DNA of 53,937 nt from Porticoccaceae bacterium (GCA_029242085.1 JAQWUP010000077.1:1-53937); one strand, 5' to 3'; counted from the stretch's first letter, positions 8,305 through 17,985 are shown. Translations and numbers: made by a program. The notes: generated from the sequence alone by a model not told the origin.

Positions 8305-8559
8305 ATGACCAAAATTAGGTTCAGCAAAGAAGAAAAAGATCTAGTCATACAGAAAGTCCAGCTGTATTTTAATGATGAGCTTGACCAAAAATTAGGTCAG
8401 TTCGACGCTGAGTTTTTAATAGATTTTATTTCTGAACAACTGGGTTCATTTTATTACAATCGCGGTTTATTTGATGCTCAAGCTATAATCCAGGAAAAGG
8501 TGGAGCATATTGCTGAGGCTATTTATGAGTTGGAAAAACCGACTGCCTTCATTAAATAA
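8305..8559 (+). CDS. DUF2164 family protein
   Basis: An 84-residue acidic protein matching DUF2164. It begins with IRFSKEEKDLVIQKVQLYF, then LGQFDAEFLIDFISEQLG and YYNRGLFDAQAII. The family is small, soluble and functionally uncharacterised. It is on the plus strand after crp, separated by 141 nt holding the 35-bp palindrome, and convergent with trpC (10 nt between stops). The Shine-Dalgarno is weak. In Pseudomonas vfr adjoins trpC directly, so this gene is an insertion relative to that order. Confidence 0.82.
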   Translation: MTKIRFSKEEKDLVIQKVQLYFNDELDQKLGQFDAEFLIDFISEQLGSFYYNRGLFDAQAIIQEKVEHIAEAIYELEKPTAFIK

Positions 8560-8569
8560 TCCATCGATC

Positions 8570-9373
8570 CTATTTACTGAACATTTCACTTAATCGAGCG
8601 CCTGGATCGTCACTGCGCATAAATGCTTCTCCCACTAAGAACGCATGGACATCCTGTTCATGCATAGCAGCAACATCCTCTTGGCTGTGAATTCCACTTT
8701 CGGTGATAACAATTTTCCCGCGGGGAATTTTATTTAATAGTTTGTAGGTGTTGTCCAGTGATACTTCAAAGGTATGCAAGTTTCTATTATTGATACCAAC
8801 CATTGGGTTTTCTAAGGTGAGTGCAACATCCAACTCTGCTTCATCATGGACTTCGATAAGAACATCCATACCCAATGATAACGCAACATCATGCAGCTGA
8901 TTGAGCTGATCCGGCGTCAGTGCAGAAACAATTAAAAGGATACAGTCTGCACCCATAGCTCGGGCTTCATAGATTTGATATTTATCAATAATAAAATCTT
9001 TACGAATCACTGGCAGAGTACTGGCGCTTCGGGCCATTTTTAGATATTCATCTGCACCCTGAAAGAAATCGACATCGGTTAAAACCGATAGGCAACAGGC
9101 GCCGCCCTTTTCGTAACTCACTGCAATGGCGGCGGGATCAAAGTCTTCTCGGATCACACCTTTGCTCGGCGAGGCTTTTTTAATTTCCGCAATGACACCG
9201 GATTGCCCAGCAGCAATTTTCGCAGCAATAGCTGCAGCAAAACCCCTTGGCGCGGAAGCAGATTTAGCTTTTTCGATCAGCTGGGGAATACTAATTCGAG
9301 CACTGCGTTCGGCAATCTCTTCATGCTTTCGAGCAAGAATGTTTTTTAATATGGTTGGGGTATCTGAACTCAT
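8570..9373 (-). CDS. trpC: Indole-3-glycerol phosphate synthase
   Basis: Converts CdRP to indole-3-glycerol phosphate in tryptophan synthesis. The 267-residue TIM barrel shows the substrate motif [61 protein letters not shown] and ITESGI. It is a monofunctional TrpC without the fused TrpF found in enterics. It is the last gene of the leftward trpE-trpG-trpD-trpC series, 18 nt after trpD. Confidence 0.97.
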   Translation of the reverse strand: MSSDTPTILKNILARKHEEIAERSARISIPQLIEKAKSASAPRGFAAAIAAKIAAGQSGVIAEIKKASPSKGVIREDFDPAAIAVSYEKGGACCLSVLTDVDFFQGADEYLKMARSASTLPVIRKDFIIDKYQIYEARAMGADCILLIVSALTPDQLNQLHDVALSLGMDVLIEVHDEAELDVALTLENPMVGINNRNLHTFEVSLDNTYKLLNKIPRGKIVITESGIHSQEDVAAMHEQDVHAFLVGEAFMRSDDPGARLSEMFSK

Positions 9374-9391
9374 CTTATATCTCTTAAATTT

Positions 9392-10444
9392 TTAAGCGTC
9401 TTGCTGAACCTGAGTGAAGGTTGCTAGGTCATTAATTTTAGCTCGAGCTAATCCTGACCCTATTGCATCCTGCGCCATAGTGACACCTTCCTTAATATCG
9501 CGAGCACAGCCTGCAACATAGAGAGCAGCGCCGGCATTAAGTGCAATTAAATCCGCTGCCTTGCTGGCATTGGTACCATGTCTTTTTCCAAGCGCGTCGG
9601 TAATTAGCGCCAAGGATTGCTCGGCATTTTCAACATCAAGACCTTCAAGACTTTGTCGCTGGGCTACAAAGTCTTCTGGCGCAACTGTATATTCAGTAAT
9701 CAGGTTATCCTTAAATTCGGCGACATGGGTTTCTGTGGCAATACTAATTTCATCGAGGCCATCTGCAGAGTGCACCACCATAATATGTTCGGCGCCTAAT
9801 CGTCCAAGCACTTCGGCCATAGGTTTGCATAACGCCTTATCATAGACGCCAATTAGCTGTCGCGTCACTCCGGCTGGATTGGTCATGGGGCCCAGAATAT
9901 TAAAGATGGTACGCAGGCTTAACTCTCGCCTTGGTCCGATAGCATGCTTCATAGCACTGTGATGGGCTGGGGCAAACATAAAGCCGACGCCCAACTCCTG
10001 GACACAGAGGGCTACCTGTTCTGGGGTTAAATCTAGATTGACCCCGGCAGCCTCAAGCAGATCAGCGGCACCACTGTTACTGCTCACCGAACGATTGCCA
10101 TGCTTGGCAACACGCCCACCAGCAGCAGCAACAACAAAAGTCGATGCAGTCGAAACATTAAATAGGTTGGAATCATCGCCACCGGTACCAACGATATCGA
10201 CCAGTCCATCGCCAGATACTTTGACGCCGGTCGCCAGCTCACGCATTACTTCTACTGCACCGGCAATCTCATCGATGCTTTCCCCTTTCATTCTAAGGGC
10301 AACTAAAAAGCCACCTATTTGAGCTTCGCTGGCATTACCTGTCATTATCTGACGCATGACATCGCGCATATCTGCAGCACTCAGATTTTCGCCATTAACC
10401 ACCACTTCTAATGCTTGTTTAATATCCACATTTTGCTCCTTCAT
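9392..10444 (-). CDS. trpD: Anthranilate phosphoribosyltransferase
   Basis: Transfers phosphoribose from PRPP to anthranilate. The 350 residues contain the glycine-rich PRPP loop [36 protein letters not shown], and GPMTNPA. The start ATG overlaps the trpG stop (ATGA), indicating translational coupling. It is a separate polypeptide, not fused to the glutamine amidotransferase as in Escherichia coli. Confidence 0.97.
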   Translation of the reverse strand: MKEQNVDIKQALEVVVNGENLSAADMRDVMRQIMTGNASEAQIGGFLVALRMKGESIDEIAGAVEVMRELATGVKVSGDGLVDIVGTGGDDSNLFNVSTASTFVVAAAGGRVAKHGNRSVSSNSGAADLLEAAGVNLDLTPEQVALCVQELGVGFMFAPAHHSAMKHAIGPRRELSLRTIFNILGPMTNPAGVTRQLIGVYDKALCKPMAEVLGRLGAEHIMVVHSADGLDEISIATETHVAEFKDNLITEYTVAPEDFVAQRQSLEGLDVENAEQSLALITDALGKRHGTNASKAADLIALNAGAALYVAGCARDIKEGVTMAQDAIGSGLARAKINDLATFTQVQQDA

Positions 10445-11022
10445 TGGCTCTTGAGGAAATTATCTAACAGCTCATGACCGTGCTGAGTAAGAATTGATTC
10501 GGGGTGAAACTGCACCCCTTCAATCGCTAACTCTCGATGCCGAATGCCCATAATCTCGTCGAGGGTGCCATCTTCATTTTGAGTCCATGCGGTGACTTGC
10601 AAACAATCAGGCAGCGTTGCCTGATCAATAACTAGTGAATGATAGCGAGTAGCCTCAAATGGATTGCTCAAGCCTTTAAAAACACCAGTGTCGTTATGAT
10701 GCATCATTGATGTCTTGCCATGCATGACCTGTTTGGCACGAATTATTTTACCGCCGAAAGCCTGTCCGATGCTCTGGTGTCCTAAACAAATCCCTAACAT
10801 TGGGATCTTGCCAACAAAGGTTTTTATGGTGTCGACGGAAACCCCTGCTTCATTTGGAGTACATGGCCCTGGGGAGATAACGATTCTCTGTGGTGCCATT
10901 TTTTCTATGTCAGCAAGAGTAATCTCATCGTTGCGATAAACCTTTACCTCAGCTTTTAACTCGGCCAGGTACTGCACAATGTTGTAGGTAAATGAGTCGT
11001 AATTGTCGATCATTAATATCAT
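10441..11022 (-). CDS. trpG: Anthranilate synthase glutamine amidotransferase subunit
   Basis: Supplies ammonia from glutamine to TrpE; the protein may also serve p-aminobenzoate synthase. A start at 11022 ([14 protein letters not shown]) overlaps the trpE stop as ATGA and fits the family; a longer frame from 11037 is unlikely. The 193-residue class I amidotransferase shows the nucleophile Cys79 in [15 protein letters not shown] and the His173/Glu175 pair in GVQFHPES. It is flanked by four-base overlaps on both sides, so trpE-trpG-trpD are tightly coupled. Confidence 0.96.
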   Translation of the reverse strand: MILMIDNYDSFTYNIVQYLAELKAEVKVYRNDEITLADIEKMAPQRIVISPGPCTPNEAGVSVDTIKTFVGKIPMLGICLGHQSIGQAFGGKIIRAKQVMHGKTSMMHHNDTGVFKGLSNPFEATRYHSLVIDQATLPDCLQVTAWTQNEDGTLDEIMGIRHRELAIEGVQFHPESILTQHGHELLDNFLKSQ

Positions 11023-12497
11023 TTGGACACTCCACACACCATTGCCGCCGCGCGCATTAAAGCGCGCGCCTTATTATTGGTTTCTTTCCATTCCAACTCT
11101 GGAACAGAATCGGCCACGACGCCGGCACCGGCTTGCACATGTAGCATGCCGTCTTTAATCACTGCGGTACGAATGGCAATTGCAGTATCCATATTGCCGT
11201 TCCAGCCAATATAGCCCACCGCACCACCGTAGATACTGCGCTTAACGGGCTCGAGCTCGTCAATAATTTCCATGGCGCGGATTTTTGGTGCGCCACTCAA
11301 TGTACCTGCAGGCAGGGTCGCTTTAAGTACTTCCAGGGCACCCATTCCTTCAGTCACATCACCCACTACATTGGAGGTGATATGCATTACATGAGAGTAG
11401 CGCTCGACGACCATTTTTTCGGTGACTTTTACGGTACCGGTTTGACTGATACGACCCACATCATTGCGGCCTAAATCAATCAGCATTAGATGCTCGGCAA
11501 TTTCTTTTGGATCGGCAAGCATCTCATCTTCCATGGCCTGATCTTCCTCTGCACTTTCTCCGCGTTTACGGGTGCCGGCGATAGGCCGGACAGTGACCTG
11601 GCCATCTTCTAGACGCGCCAATACTTCTGGGGACGAGCCAACAATATGGAATCCATCGAGATCCAGAAAGTACATATAGGGTGAGGGATTAAGCCGACGC
11701 AATGCTCGGTAAAGGTTTATCGGTGATGCGTCGAAGGGGGCTGACAGTCTCTGTGATGGTACGACCTGCATTACATCACCGGCCACCACGTAGTCTTTGA
11801 TCTTATTGACCGCTGCTTTAAAGTCTTGCTCACCAAAGCTGGAGACAAAATCTTGTTCTGATATACCGTCGGCCTGCATGTTCATCGGTGGCAGATCCGG
11901 TTTAGGCTGCGCGAGTCTGTGCTCTAACTCATCGAGTCGCGCCTCGGCTTTTGCTAATGCCCCCACTTCTTTGGCATCGACATGCACCACTAACATAATA
12001 GAGCCTGACAAATTATCAAAAATCGCCACCTCGTCTGAGGCCATTAACAATATATCCGGAGTGCCCAGCTCGTCAGCCGCCGCACTAGCAGCTAAACGCG
12101 GCTCTACAAAGCGAACGGTGTCATATCCAAAATAGCCGACAAGACCGCCGGTAAATCGCGGTAGATCAGGGCTGTCTGGCATGCTGAACAACTGCCGAAA
12201 GCGCTCTACTTCAGCCAGTGGATCACTGGTAGTACGGTTAACCATGGGCTTGCCGTCACGGACAATTTCCAGCCGATTGCCAAACACTTTGAGCACGGTG
12301 GAGGTCTGCAGACCAATCAGCGAGTAACGACCCCATTTTTCTCCGCCCTGCACTGATTCAAACAGATATGAATTGGGACCATAGGCGAGTTTAAGATAGA
12401 CGCTGAGAGGCGTTTCAAGATCAGCTAAGACTTCGCGAGTAACGGGGATGCGGTTAAAGTCTTGGCTTGCCAGGGTGGCAAATTTTTCGGGGGTCAT
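11019..12497 (-). CDS. trpE: Anthranilate synthase component I
   Basis: Chorismate-binding subunit that makes anthranilate with TrpG. The 492 residues include the N-terminal tryptophan feedback region ([17 protein letters not shown]), the chorismate domain motif [42 protein letters not shown], and the C-terminal [20 protein letters not shown]. It is the first structural gene of the trp series. Upstream there is a 209-nt leader with a short peptide carrying two Trp codons, so expression is probably tuned by charged tRNA-Trp. In Pseudomonas trpE lies apart from trpGDC; here all four are contiguous. Confidence 0.97.
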   Translation of the reverse strand: MTPEKFATLASQDFNRIPVTREVLADLETPLSVYLKLAYGPNSYLFESVQGGEKWGRYSLIGLQTSTVLKVFGNRLEIVRDGKPMVNRTTSDPLAEVERFRQLFSMPDSPDLPRFTGGLVGYFGYDTVRFVEPRLAASAAADELGTPDILLMASDEVAIFDNLSGSIMLVVHVDAKEVGALAKAEARLDELEHRLAQPKPDLPPMNMQADGISEQDFVSSFGEQDFKAAVNKIKDYVVAGDVMQVVPSQRLSAPFDASPINLYRALRRLNPSPYMYFLDLDGFHIVGSSPEVLARLEDGQVTVRPIAGTRKRGESAEEDQAMEDEMLADPKEIAEHLMLIDLGRNDVGRISQTGTVKVTEKMVVERYSHVMHITSNVVGDVTEGMGALEVLKATLPAGTLSGAPKIRAMEIIDELEPVKRSIYGGAVGYIGWNGNMDTAIAIRTAVIKDGMLHVQAGAGVVADSVPELEWKETNNKARALMRAAAMVCGVSK

Positions 12498-12518
12498 AGC
12501 AGTTTCCTTGTTCGATAG

Positions 12519-12600
12519 CAGTTTGATTCATATAGGCGTTCGCAACGCCCAAGCAGCACTAGTTGCGCCATCGCCGCCAATGGCAGCCAAAATCAAACTG
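12519..12600 (-). promoter_or_regulatory. Possible trp leader RNA pairings
   Basis: In the transcript upstream of trpE, CAGTTTGATT (12600-12591) can pair with AATCAAACTG (12528-12519). CGCAAC (12567-12562), directly after the second leader Trp codon, can pair with GTTGCG (12546-12541). That same segment can instead form GGCGTT/AACGCC (12549-12544 with 12540-12535). The last two pairings exclude each other, as in attenuators, but no U run follows, so the mechanism is uncertain. Confidence 0.45.
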
Positions 12601-12621
12601 TATAAAACTGATGCTTTTCAA
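12559..12621 (-). CDS. Putative trp leader peptide, 20 residues
   Basis: A TTG-initiated frame with AGGAG seven bases upstream encodes 20 residues ending CHWRRWRN, with two Trp codons three codons apart just before the stop. It lies 61 nt upstream of trpE on the same strand, where leader peptides of tryptophan attenuators sit. A possible -10 (TACAAT, 12651-12646) lies just upstream, but its -35 is poor. The competing ATG at 12628 directly abuts the AGGAG and contains no Trp. Position, ribosome site and Trp codons together support it; function is inferred. Confidence 0.6.
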   Translation of the reverse strand: MKSISFIQFDFGCHWRRWRN

Positions 12622-12706
12622 GACCCATCTCCTTTCGGGGTTGGTATTGTAATCAATATCGGTCATCCAAGGAACCGTTGGGCTCAATCAGACCGAGGGT
12701 ATGGTA

Positions 12707-13378
12707 TCAGCTCGCCTTAGCTAGTTCGGCTCGCAACTGGCCAATTACACCAGCATAGTCGGGCTGACTAAAGATGGCCGAGCCTGCAACAAAGGTATCT
12801 GCGCCCGCTGCCGCTATTTCGCCAATATTACTGACGCCAACCCCGCCATCAACCTCCAAACGAATATCGTAGCCACTGTCATCAATAAGCTGGCGGGCTT
12901 CACGCAGCTTGTCCAGGGTCGCAGGAATAAATTTCTGCCCGCCGAATCCCGGGTTTACTGACATCAGTAACAACATGTCCATTTTGTCCATGACCCAGCG
13001 TGTTGTTTCCAGGCTGGCACCCGGATTCAGCACCAGTCCGGCCTTACAACCAAGGTCACGCACCAACTGTAACGAGCGATCTATATGATTAGAAGCCTCT
13101 GGATGAAAGGTGATATAAGTGGCACCGGCATCTGCAAACATTCGAATCAGATCATCCACCGGCTGCACCATGAGGTGCACATCAATAGGTGCTGTTACGC
13201 CGTGATCGCGCAGCGCCTTACACACCATAGGACCAATGGTCAGGTTGGGGACATAATGATTGTCCATCACATCGAAATGCACGATATCGGCACCAGCTTC
13301 CAGCACGTTATCAACCTCGTCTCCCAGACGAGCGAAATTTGCCGCGAGAATGGAGGGAGCAATCAAAAATTCAGTCAT
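12707..13378 (-). CDS. rpe: Ribulose-phosphate 3-epimerase
   Basis: Interconverts ribulose 5-phosphate and xylulose 5-phosphate in the pentose phosphate pathway. The 223-residue TIM barrel has [14 protein letters not shown], the metal-binding [38 protein letters not shown] and LEVDGGV. It stands upstream of trpE on the same strand. The phosphoglycolate phosphatase gene (gph) that usually separates rpe and trpE in related bacteria is absent from this interval. Confidence 0.97.
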   Translation of the reverse strand: MTEFLIAPSILAANFARLGDEVDNVLEAGADIVHFDVMDNHYVPNLTIGPMVCKALRDHGVTAPIDVHLMVQPVDDLIRMFADAGATYITFHPEASNHIDRSLQLVRDLGCKAGLVLNPGASLETTRWVMDKMDMLLLMSVNPGFGGQKFIPATLDKLREARQLIDDSGYDIRLEVDGGVGVSNIGEIAAAGADTFVAGSAIFSQPDYAGVIGQLRAELAKAS

Positions 13379-13459
13379 AAAACACCATGGGTTAGTTCAG
13401 GCGCAATGATGCGCGACTTCGATTGCGTGTGCAAATTATTCGCCCTTTTCTGCAGGTGT

Positions 13460-13490
13460 AAAAAAACGGCCACTGAATTCAGTGGCCGTT
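13460..13490 (-). terminator. Intrinsic terminator of the EF-hand gene
   Basis: A 26-bp perfect palindrome (AACGGCCACTGAA and its complement) at 13465-13490 is followed on the minus strand by a run of seven T. It lies 22 nt past the EF-hand gene stop and upstream of rpe, so it insulates rpe from that gene. Confidence 0.9.
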
Positions 13491-13512
13491 AGGTTAAGCG
13501 CTGTGCATTTGA

Positions 13513-13806
13513 CTATTGGGCAGCCTTTTTCGCCTCGCGCTTTTTATGCCTCTCGGCGCGCATTGCCTTTGCTTCTTCGCGACTGACAGCACCGTCACCA
13601 TCTGCATCCATTGCAGAGAATCTCTGACGTCTGAGATCCGCCATTTTCTGTATTGCGGCTTCGTGCTCATCGGCGGAAATAGCGCCATCTTGGTTAAGAT
13701 CTGCCTGCTTAAAAAGCCCACCTTTTTTATGACCGTCGCCATGGTGACCGGCGAGCGTTGAGACTGACATCAACGTCAGTAATGTAAAAATAAACCAGTT
13801 TCTCAT
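13513..13806 (-). CDS. Secreted EF-hand calcium-binding protein
   Basis: A 97-residue protein with an N-terminal signal peptide (about residues 1-19, ending STLAG) and a His-rich start of the mature chain (HHGDGH). Two canonical EF-hand loops follow: DLNQDGAISADE (36-47) and DADGDGAVSREE (67-78). The C-terminus is very rich in Lys, Arg and Ala. It is probably periplasmic or secreted and binds calcium; its partner is unknown. It forms its own transcription unit with a strong terminator. Confidence 0.85.
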   Translation of the reverse strand: MRNWFIFTLLTLMSVSTLAGHHGDGHKKGGLFKQADLNQDGAISADEHEAAIQKMADLRRQRFSAMDADGDGAVSREEAKAMRAERHKKREAKKAAQ

Positions 13807-13871
13807 CTTGTAAACCTCCTATTTTTTATACCAACCTCAAAACGCTCAACCATCTATCTCGTTGACAGCCC

Positions 13872-15491
13872 CTAGTAACTGTAATCTTTAAATTGATCCC
13901 GCAGATCCTTTTTGCTGATTTTGCCTGTGGCCGTATGCGGAATTTCTTCGACAAACACACAGTCACCGGGAATCCACCACTTGGCAATCTTGCCTTCTAA
14001 GGAGGCCAAAATACCGGCTTTATCTGGCGTTACACCCTCTACAGGAATAACAATAAGCAGCGGGCGTTCAGTCCACTTGGGGTCGGCAACACCAATGACT
14101 GCAGCTTCCTGAACATCTGGGTGGCCCATAGCGGCATTTTCGACATCTATGGAGCTAATCCACTCACCTCCAGATTTGATAACATCTTTAACTCGATCGG
14201 TGATAGTGACATAACCATATTCATCAATGGAGGCCATATCGCCAGTATCGAACCAGCCCTCTGCATCCAGTGCTGGCTTTTCATCGAGGCGGTAATAGCC
14301 ATTGATGACCCAGGGGCCCTTAACTAGCAGGAGACCTGAGGCTATGCCGTCCCAAGGGAGCTCATTGTGCTCTTCATCGACTATTCGCATATCTACGCCA
14401 TAGACCATGCGGCCTGCACGAACGCGATAGGTATCCTGCTCTTCCTCAGTCGCCGATGCCATCCATTCCATTGGGCGGTTGTATGACCCCAGTGGACTCA
14501 TTTCAGTCATACCCCAGCCCATGTGCACCGTCACGCCATGTTTTTCCATCTCTTTAATCAGTGACAGGGGGCAGGCAGAGCCACCACAGACAACAGAGTT
14601 GAGTGTTTCTATGGTTTTACCTGAGGCATTGAGGTAGCCAACAAGTGCCAGCCATACGGTGGGCACGCCGAGAGAATAGTTAACTTTCTCAGTATTGATC
14701 AGGTTGGTCAGCGTCTCGCCATCGGCCATCTTCGGCCCCGGGAAGACCAGCTTGGCCCCCGTCATAGGCGCATTGTAGGCGGTACCCCATGCATTGACGT
14801 GAAACATTGGCACTATGGGCATAACCACATCATCAGCCGACAGATTCATCAAGTCGGGCATGGAGCCCACAATGGAATGCAATACGGTGCTGCGATGGCT
14901 GTAGAGAACACCCTTAGGGTTGCCTGTGGTTCCAGATGTATAGCACATAGAACTGGCGGTATTCTCATCCAGATCTGGCCAATTAAAGGTATCTGCCTGA
15001 TCACCAATAAAAGTTTCGTAGCAATGGGTGTTAGCTAGGCTGGTCTCTGGCATATGCGCTTGATCGGTCATGATGACATAGCCGCGAACGGTCGGCAGTC
15101 GATCTTTGAGCGCTTCCAGCAGAGGCACAAACATAGGATCAGCAAAAATCCACTGGTCTTCGGCATGATTGATAATAAAGTCTATCTGCTCGGGAAATAG
15201 GCGCGGATTAATTGTGTGACAAACCTGACCTGAACAGGAGATGGCGTAGTACAGCTCAAAGTGGCGATAATCATTCCAAGCCAGCGTGGCAATGCGATCA
15301 CCCTGTTCAAAGCCTATGCCTTGGAGGGCATTTGCCAGCTTCCGAACGCGCTGAAAAGCGTCTTTATAGGTGTACTTATGGTGAGGGTTATCCCCTGTTA
15401 CTGAAACAATCTCACTCTTGCCATTAATTCGATCTGCATGCTTCATTATTGATGTAATAGTGAGCTGCGAATCCATCATTAAACCGTTCAT
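13872..15491 (-). CDS. Acyl-CoA synthetase (AMP-forming), fatty-acid type
   Basis: A 539-residue member of the ANL adenylating superfamily that activates a carboxylic acid to its CoA thioester through an acyl-AMP. It shows the P-loop [13 protein letters not shown] (near residue 190), [31 protein letters not shown], and the C-terminal catalytic Lys motif [12 protein letters not shown]. The start [12 protein letters not shown] is typical of the medium-chain AlkK-like subgroup. Substrate is inferred to be a medium- or long-chain fatty acid. It stands alone, with a 93-nt upstream gap before the orphan at 15585. Confidence 0.9.
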   Translation of the reverse strand: MNGLMMDSQLTITSIMKHADRINGKSEIVSVTGDNPHHKYTYKDAFQRVRKLANALQGIGFEQGDRIATLAWNDYRHFELYYAISCSGQVCHTINPRLFPEQIDFIINHAEDQWIFADPMFVPLLEALKDRLPTVRGYVIMTDQAHMPETSLANTHCYETFIGDQADTFNWPDLDENTASSMCYTSGTTGNPKGVLYSHRSTVLHSIVGSMPDLMNLSADDVVMPIVPMFHVNAWGTAYNAPMTGAKLVFPGPKMADGETLTNLINTEKVNYSLGVPTVWLALVGYLNASGKTIETLNSVVCGGSACPLSLIKEMEKHGVTVHMGWGMTEMSPLGSYNRPMEWMASATEEEQDTYRVRAGRMVYGVDMRIVDEEHNELPWDGIASGLLLVKGPWVINGYYRLDEKPALDAEGWFDTGDMASIDEYGYVTITDRVKDVIKSGGEWISSIDVENAAMGHPDVQEAAVIGVADPKWTERPLLIVIPVEGVTPDKAGILASLEGKIAKWWIPGDCVFVEEIPHTATGKISKKDLRDQFKDYSY

Positions 15492-15584
15492 ACTTACCCC
15501 GAAAATTTTTAATAGTTATCGGGTAAGATTATCACCTGTCCCACAGGGTTCAACACTTAAATCTGCGGACAGGCAGTCATAGGG

Positions 15585-15950
15585 CTAGTAGTAGAGGGGG
15601 ATTTCCTTTGAATGGGTCTCGATTTGGCTGAAATCTGGCAGTAACAGCTTTTCATTGTCGACCTGCAAATCAATTTTGATACAGTTGCCATTGTCGGCGG
15701 CGGACTGAGTCGTCATTTCACAGTCGGCTTCAACACGCAATGTATGTGGGAATTCTCGGGTTAATATGGCGTAGTAATGGTGGCTGTGCCCCTCAGCAAA
15801 ACTATTTAGCACCAGTGTTCTAGTGCTGGCGCCAAAAAGCTGAGGCTGCGGTCCCATGTTGCAGCGCCGCAAAGTCAATAAGTGGGATATTGAGATGCCG
15901 CCAGGCGACCCAAGCCGGCAACCTGTCGCTTTGAGGCCCTGAACATCCAT
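15585..15950 (-). CDS. Hypothetical protein, 121 residues
   Basis: I do not recognise this protein. It has no signal peptide or membrane segment. The N-terminal part contains CRLGSPGGISISHLL and a GPQPQLFG turn; the C-terminal half alternates polar and hydrophobic residues, suggesting beta structure. The ATG has AAGGG about nine bases upstream. It sits between the acyl-CoA synthetase and the divergent gshB. The gene is plausible from its length, ribosome site and placement, but a function cannot be given. Confidence 0.55.
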   Translation of the reverse strand: MDVQGLKATGCRLGSPGGISISHLLTLRRCNMGPQPQLFGASTRTLVLNSFAEGHSHHYYAILTREFPHTLRVEADCEMTTQSAADNGNCIKIDLQVDNEKLLLPDFSQIETHSKEIPLYY

Positions 15951-16024
15951 TTTGTATCACCCTTAAAACCACTTAACGCCTTAAGTACTGCCAACATCAC
16001 TCAAGTTATGGAATTTTAAACACA

Positions 16025-16046
16025 GTTGTAATATATAATCTACAAC
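16025..16046. promoter_or_regulatory. Inverted repeat enclosing a TATAAT in the orphan/gshB divergent region
   Basis: GTTGTA and TACAAC flank a 10-nt AT-rich spacer containing TATAAT (16034-16039). A dyad wrapped around a -10 box is a common repressor layout. No good -35 is present at 17 nt, so promoter direction is unsure. It may control gshB, the orphan, or neither. Confidence 0.3.
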
Positions 16047-16147
16047 GCTCACTTTTTAATAATATTTTTGTTTGCTGGCTCACAGATTTTCATCCAGTTT
16101 CGCGTCCTATTAGTTATAGTGCATAAATAACCACAAGGCAGTCATTT

Positions 16148-17098
16148 ATGAGTAAAACTCTCGGGGTCGTCATGGACCCAATTCAATCACTTAAATATAA
16201 CAAAGACACCACGCTGGCACTGCTGTTTGCCGCCCAGCGGCAGGGCTTTAAGCTCTACTATATGGAGCAGCAGCACTTATTTATGGAAAATGGGAATCCG
16301 CGAGCAGAAGTGCGTCCGCTCAAAGTCTTTGAAAACCCTTTTAAATGGTTTGAACTTGAGGAGAGCAGCTCGATCCCGCTGGAGGAGCTGGACGTTGTGC
16401 TCATGCGCAAAGACCCACCATTTGATAGCGAATTTATCTACTCAACTTATATACTCGAAGCCGCGGAAAGACGCGGTACGTTAATAGTCAACAGACCTCA
16501 GAGTCTGCGCGACTGCAATGAGAAGGTGTTTGCCACCGAATTTCCCGAATGTACTCCGCCGCTGATGATTAGCCGTGATCAGAAGCGCCTAAAGGGCTTT
16601 TTGCAAGAACATGGGGACGCTGTTTTTAAGCCCTTAGACGGTATGGGCGGAACGTCGATTTTCCGCATCAGGCAGGGTGACCAAAATCTCAATGTTATTC
16701 TTGAAACCCTCACTAACCATGGTCAGCAGACCATTATGGCGCAAAAGTATCTGCCCGAAATTGTCGAGGGCGACAAACGAATTTTGGTGATTGATGGCGA
16801 AGTGGTGCCATTCTGTTTAGCCCGCATCCCCGCAAAAGGTGAATTCCGCGGAAACCTCGCGGCTGGCGGCCAGGGCCGCGTGCAGCCACTGAGCGATCGC
16901 GATCGTTGGATTGCAGAGCAGATTGCACCGACATTGGTGGAGCGCGGTCTTATTTTTGTCGGCTTGGATGTTATTGGTGACTACCTCACCGAGATCAATG
17001 TGACCAGTCCCACTTGCGCACGCGAGATTGACGATGCCCAGGGCACGGCGATTGGTGACAAGTTAATCGATGCCATTGAAGATCGTTTAAACCGCTAG
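16148..17098 (+). CDS. gshB: Glutathione synthetase
   Basis: ATP-dependent ligation of glycine to gamma-glutamylcysteine, the second step of glutathione synthesis. The 316-residue ATP-grasp enzyme shows LGVVMDPIQSLKYNKDTTLAL at the N-terminus, KPLDGMGGTSIFR as ATP-binding loop, and the conserved C-terminal EINVTSPTCAREI. The first-step gene gshA lies 25 kb away in this window. tonB follows after 14 nt and yqgE/ruvX come next, the same order as in Pseudomonas. Confidence 0.97.
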   Translation: MSKTLGVVMDPIQSLKYNKDTTLALLFAAQRQGFKLYYMEQQHLFMENGNPRAEVRPLKVFENPFKWFELEESSSIPLEELDVVLMRKDPPFDSEFIYSTYILEAAERRGTLIVNRPQSLRDCNEKVFATEFPECTPPLMISRDQKRLKGFLQEHGDAVFKPLDGMGGTSIFRIRQGDQNLNVILETLTNHGQQTIMAQKYLPEIVEGDKRILVIDGEVVPFCLARIPAKGEFRGNLAAGGQGRVQPLSDRDRWIAEQIAPTLVERGLIFVGLDVIGDYLTEINVTSPTCAREIDDAQGTAIGDKLIDAIEDRLNR

Positions 17099-17112
17099 TC
17101 TAAAGGTTGGTT

Positions 17113-17985
17113 ATGGACAGCTTTATTGACAGCCCATGGAATCAAACCAATGAACGGCTCAAGGGGACATTCTCCGCAGCGCTGGCCCTGCATCTGGTGC
17201 TGTTACTGGGGCTGACTTTTACCCTGTCCTCGCCATCCAGGCCTGTGGCCTCAATGGAGGTCACGCTGGCTCATTACGCCAGTGCTGAGGCCCCGGAGAG
17301 AGCCGATTTTATTGCTCAGGCCAATCAGGCCAGTAGTGGTGATAGCAGTGATAAGGTTGCCGAAGTGACTAGCAATAGGTTGTCAGAGTTTCAGACCGAT
17401 CAGCAATCTACAACCGCAGCTCAGAGGCAATACGCGAGCCAAGAGACCGACCGTCCGCTATTGGCCGCTAAAAATTCGTCTGAGCTGGCGCCCGAGATAT
17501 TTTCACAGCTCCAGCCTGACAAGGGGCTTCAACTGGCTAAAAAACCTGTGCAGGATGTGGCTCTGCAGCGGTCTATTGGCGCAATACGCGCCAAACTTGA
17601 CCAGCTCAATCAAACCTATAGCAACCTTCCCAAGGTTGCTCGGCTGACGTCCGCCTCTACCAAAACGGCCGAGGAAGCAGCCTATATGAATTATTTTGAA
17701 GAGCGTATCGAGCGCGTGGGCAACCTTAATTATCCTCGCGAAGCGCGAGCCCAGGGCCTTGTGGGCAGAGTGCAGCTTATCGTGGTTATACTGCCCGATG
17801 GCTCTGTGGATCGGGTGCAGATTACGACGAGCTCAGGGATCAAAATTCTTGATCAGGCCTCGGTGCGATCGGTGCGGCTGGCATCGCCGTTTAACGCCTT
17901 TCCCCAAGAGCTGCGCGATCGCGATGAAGTCCATGTTATTCGCACCTGGCAGTATCAGACAGGCAAGCTGCACACCACCAACTAA
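17113..17985 (+). CDS. TonB-family energy transducer (TonB3-like)
   Basis: A 290-residue protein with one membrane segment near residues 20-38 and a long, Gln/Ser/Ala-rich periplasmic linker rather than a Pro-Lys repeat. A C-terminal TonB domain spans about 200-285 (YPREARAQGLVGRVQLIVVILPDG). The start at ATG 17113 has AAAGG upstream; an in-frame TTG at 17107 is less likely. The gene between gshB and yqgE in Pseudomonas is tonB3, linked there to twitching motility. No exbB lies nearby; an exbD occurs 35 kb away. The energised receptor is unknown. Confidence 0.85.
   Translation: MDSFIDSPWNQTNERLKGTFSAALALHLVLLLGLTFTLSSPSRPVASMEVTLAHYASAEAPERADFIAQANQASSGDSSDKVAEVTSNRLSEFQTDQQSTTAAQRQYASQETDRPLLAAKNSSELAPEIFSQLQPDKGLQLAKKPVQDVALQRSIGAIRAKLDQLNQTYSNLPKVARLTSASTKTAEEAAYMNYFEERIERVGNLNYPREARAQGLVGRVQLIVVILPDGSVDRVQITTSSGIKILDQASVRSVRLASPFNAFPQELRDRDEVHVIRTWQYQTGKLHTTN

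Noticed and set aside
12448-12720. 90-residue plus-strand frame opposite the trp leader
   Set aside because: It begins within trpE antisense and crosses the leader region without a ribosome site or homology.
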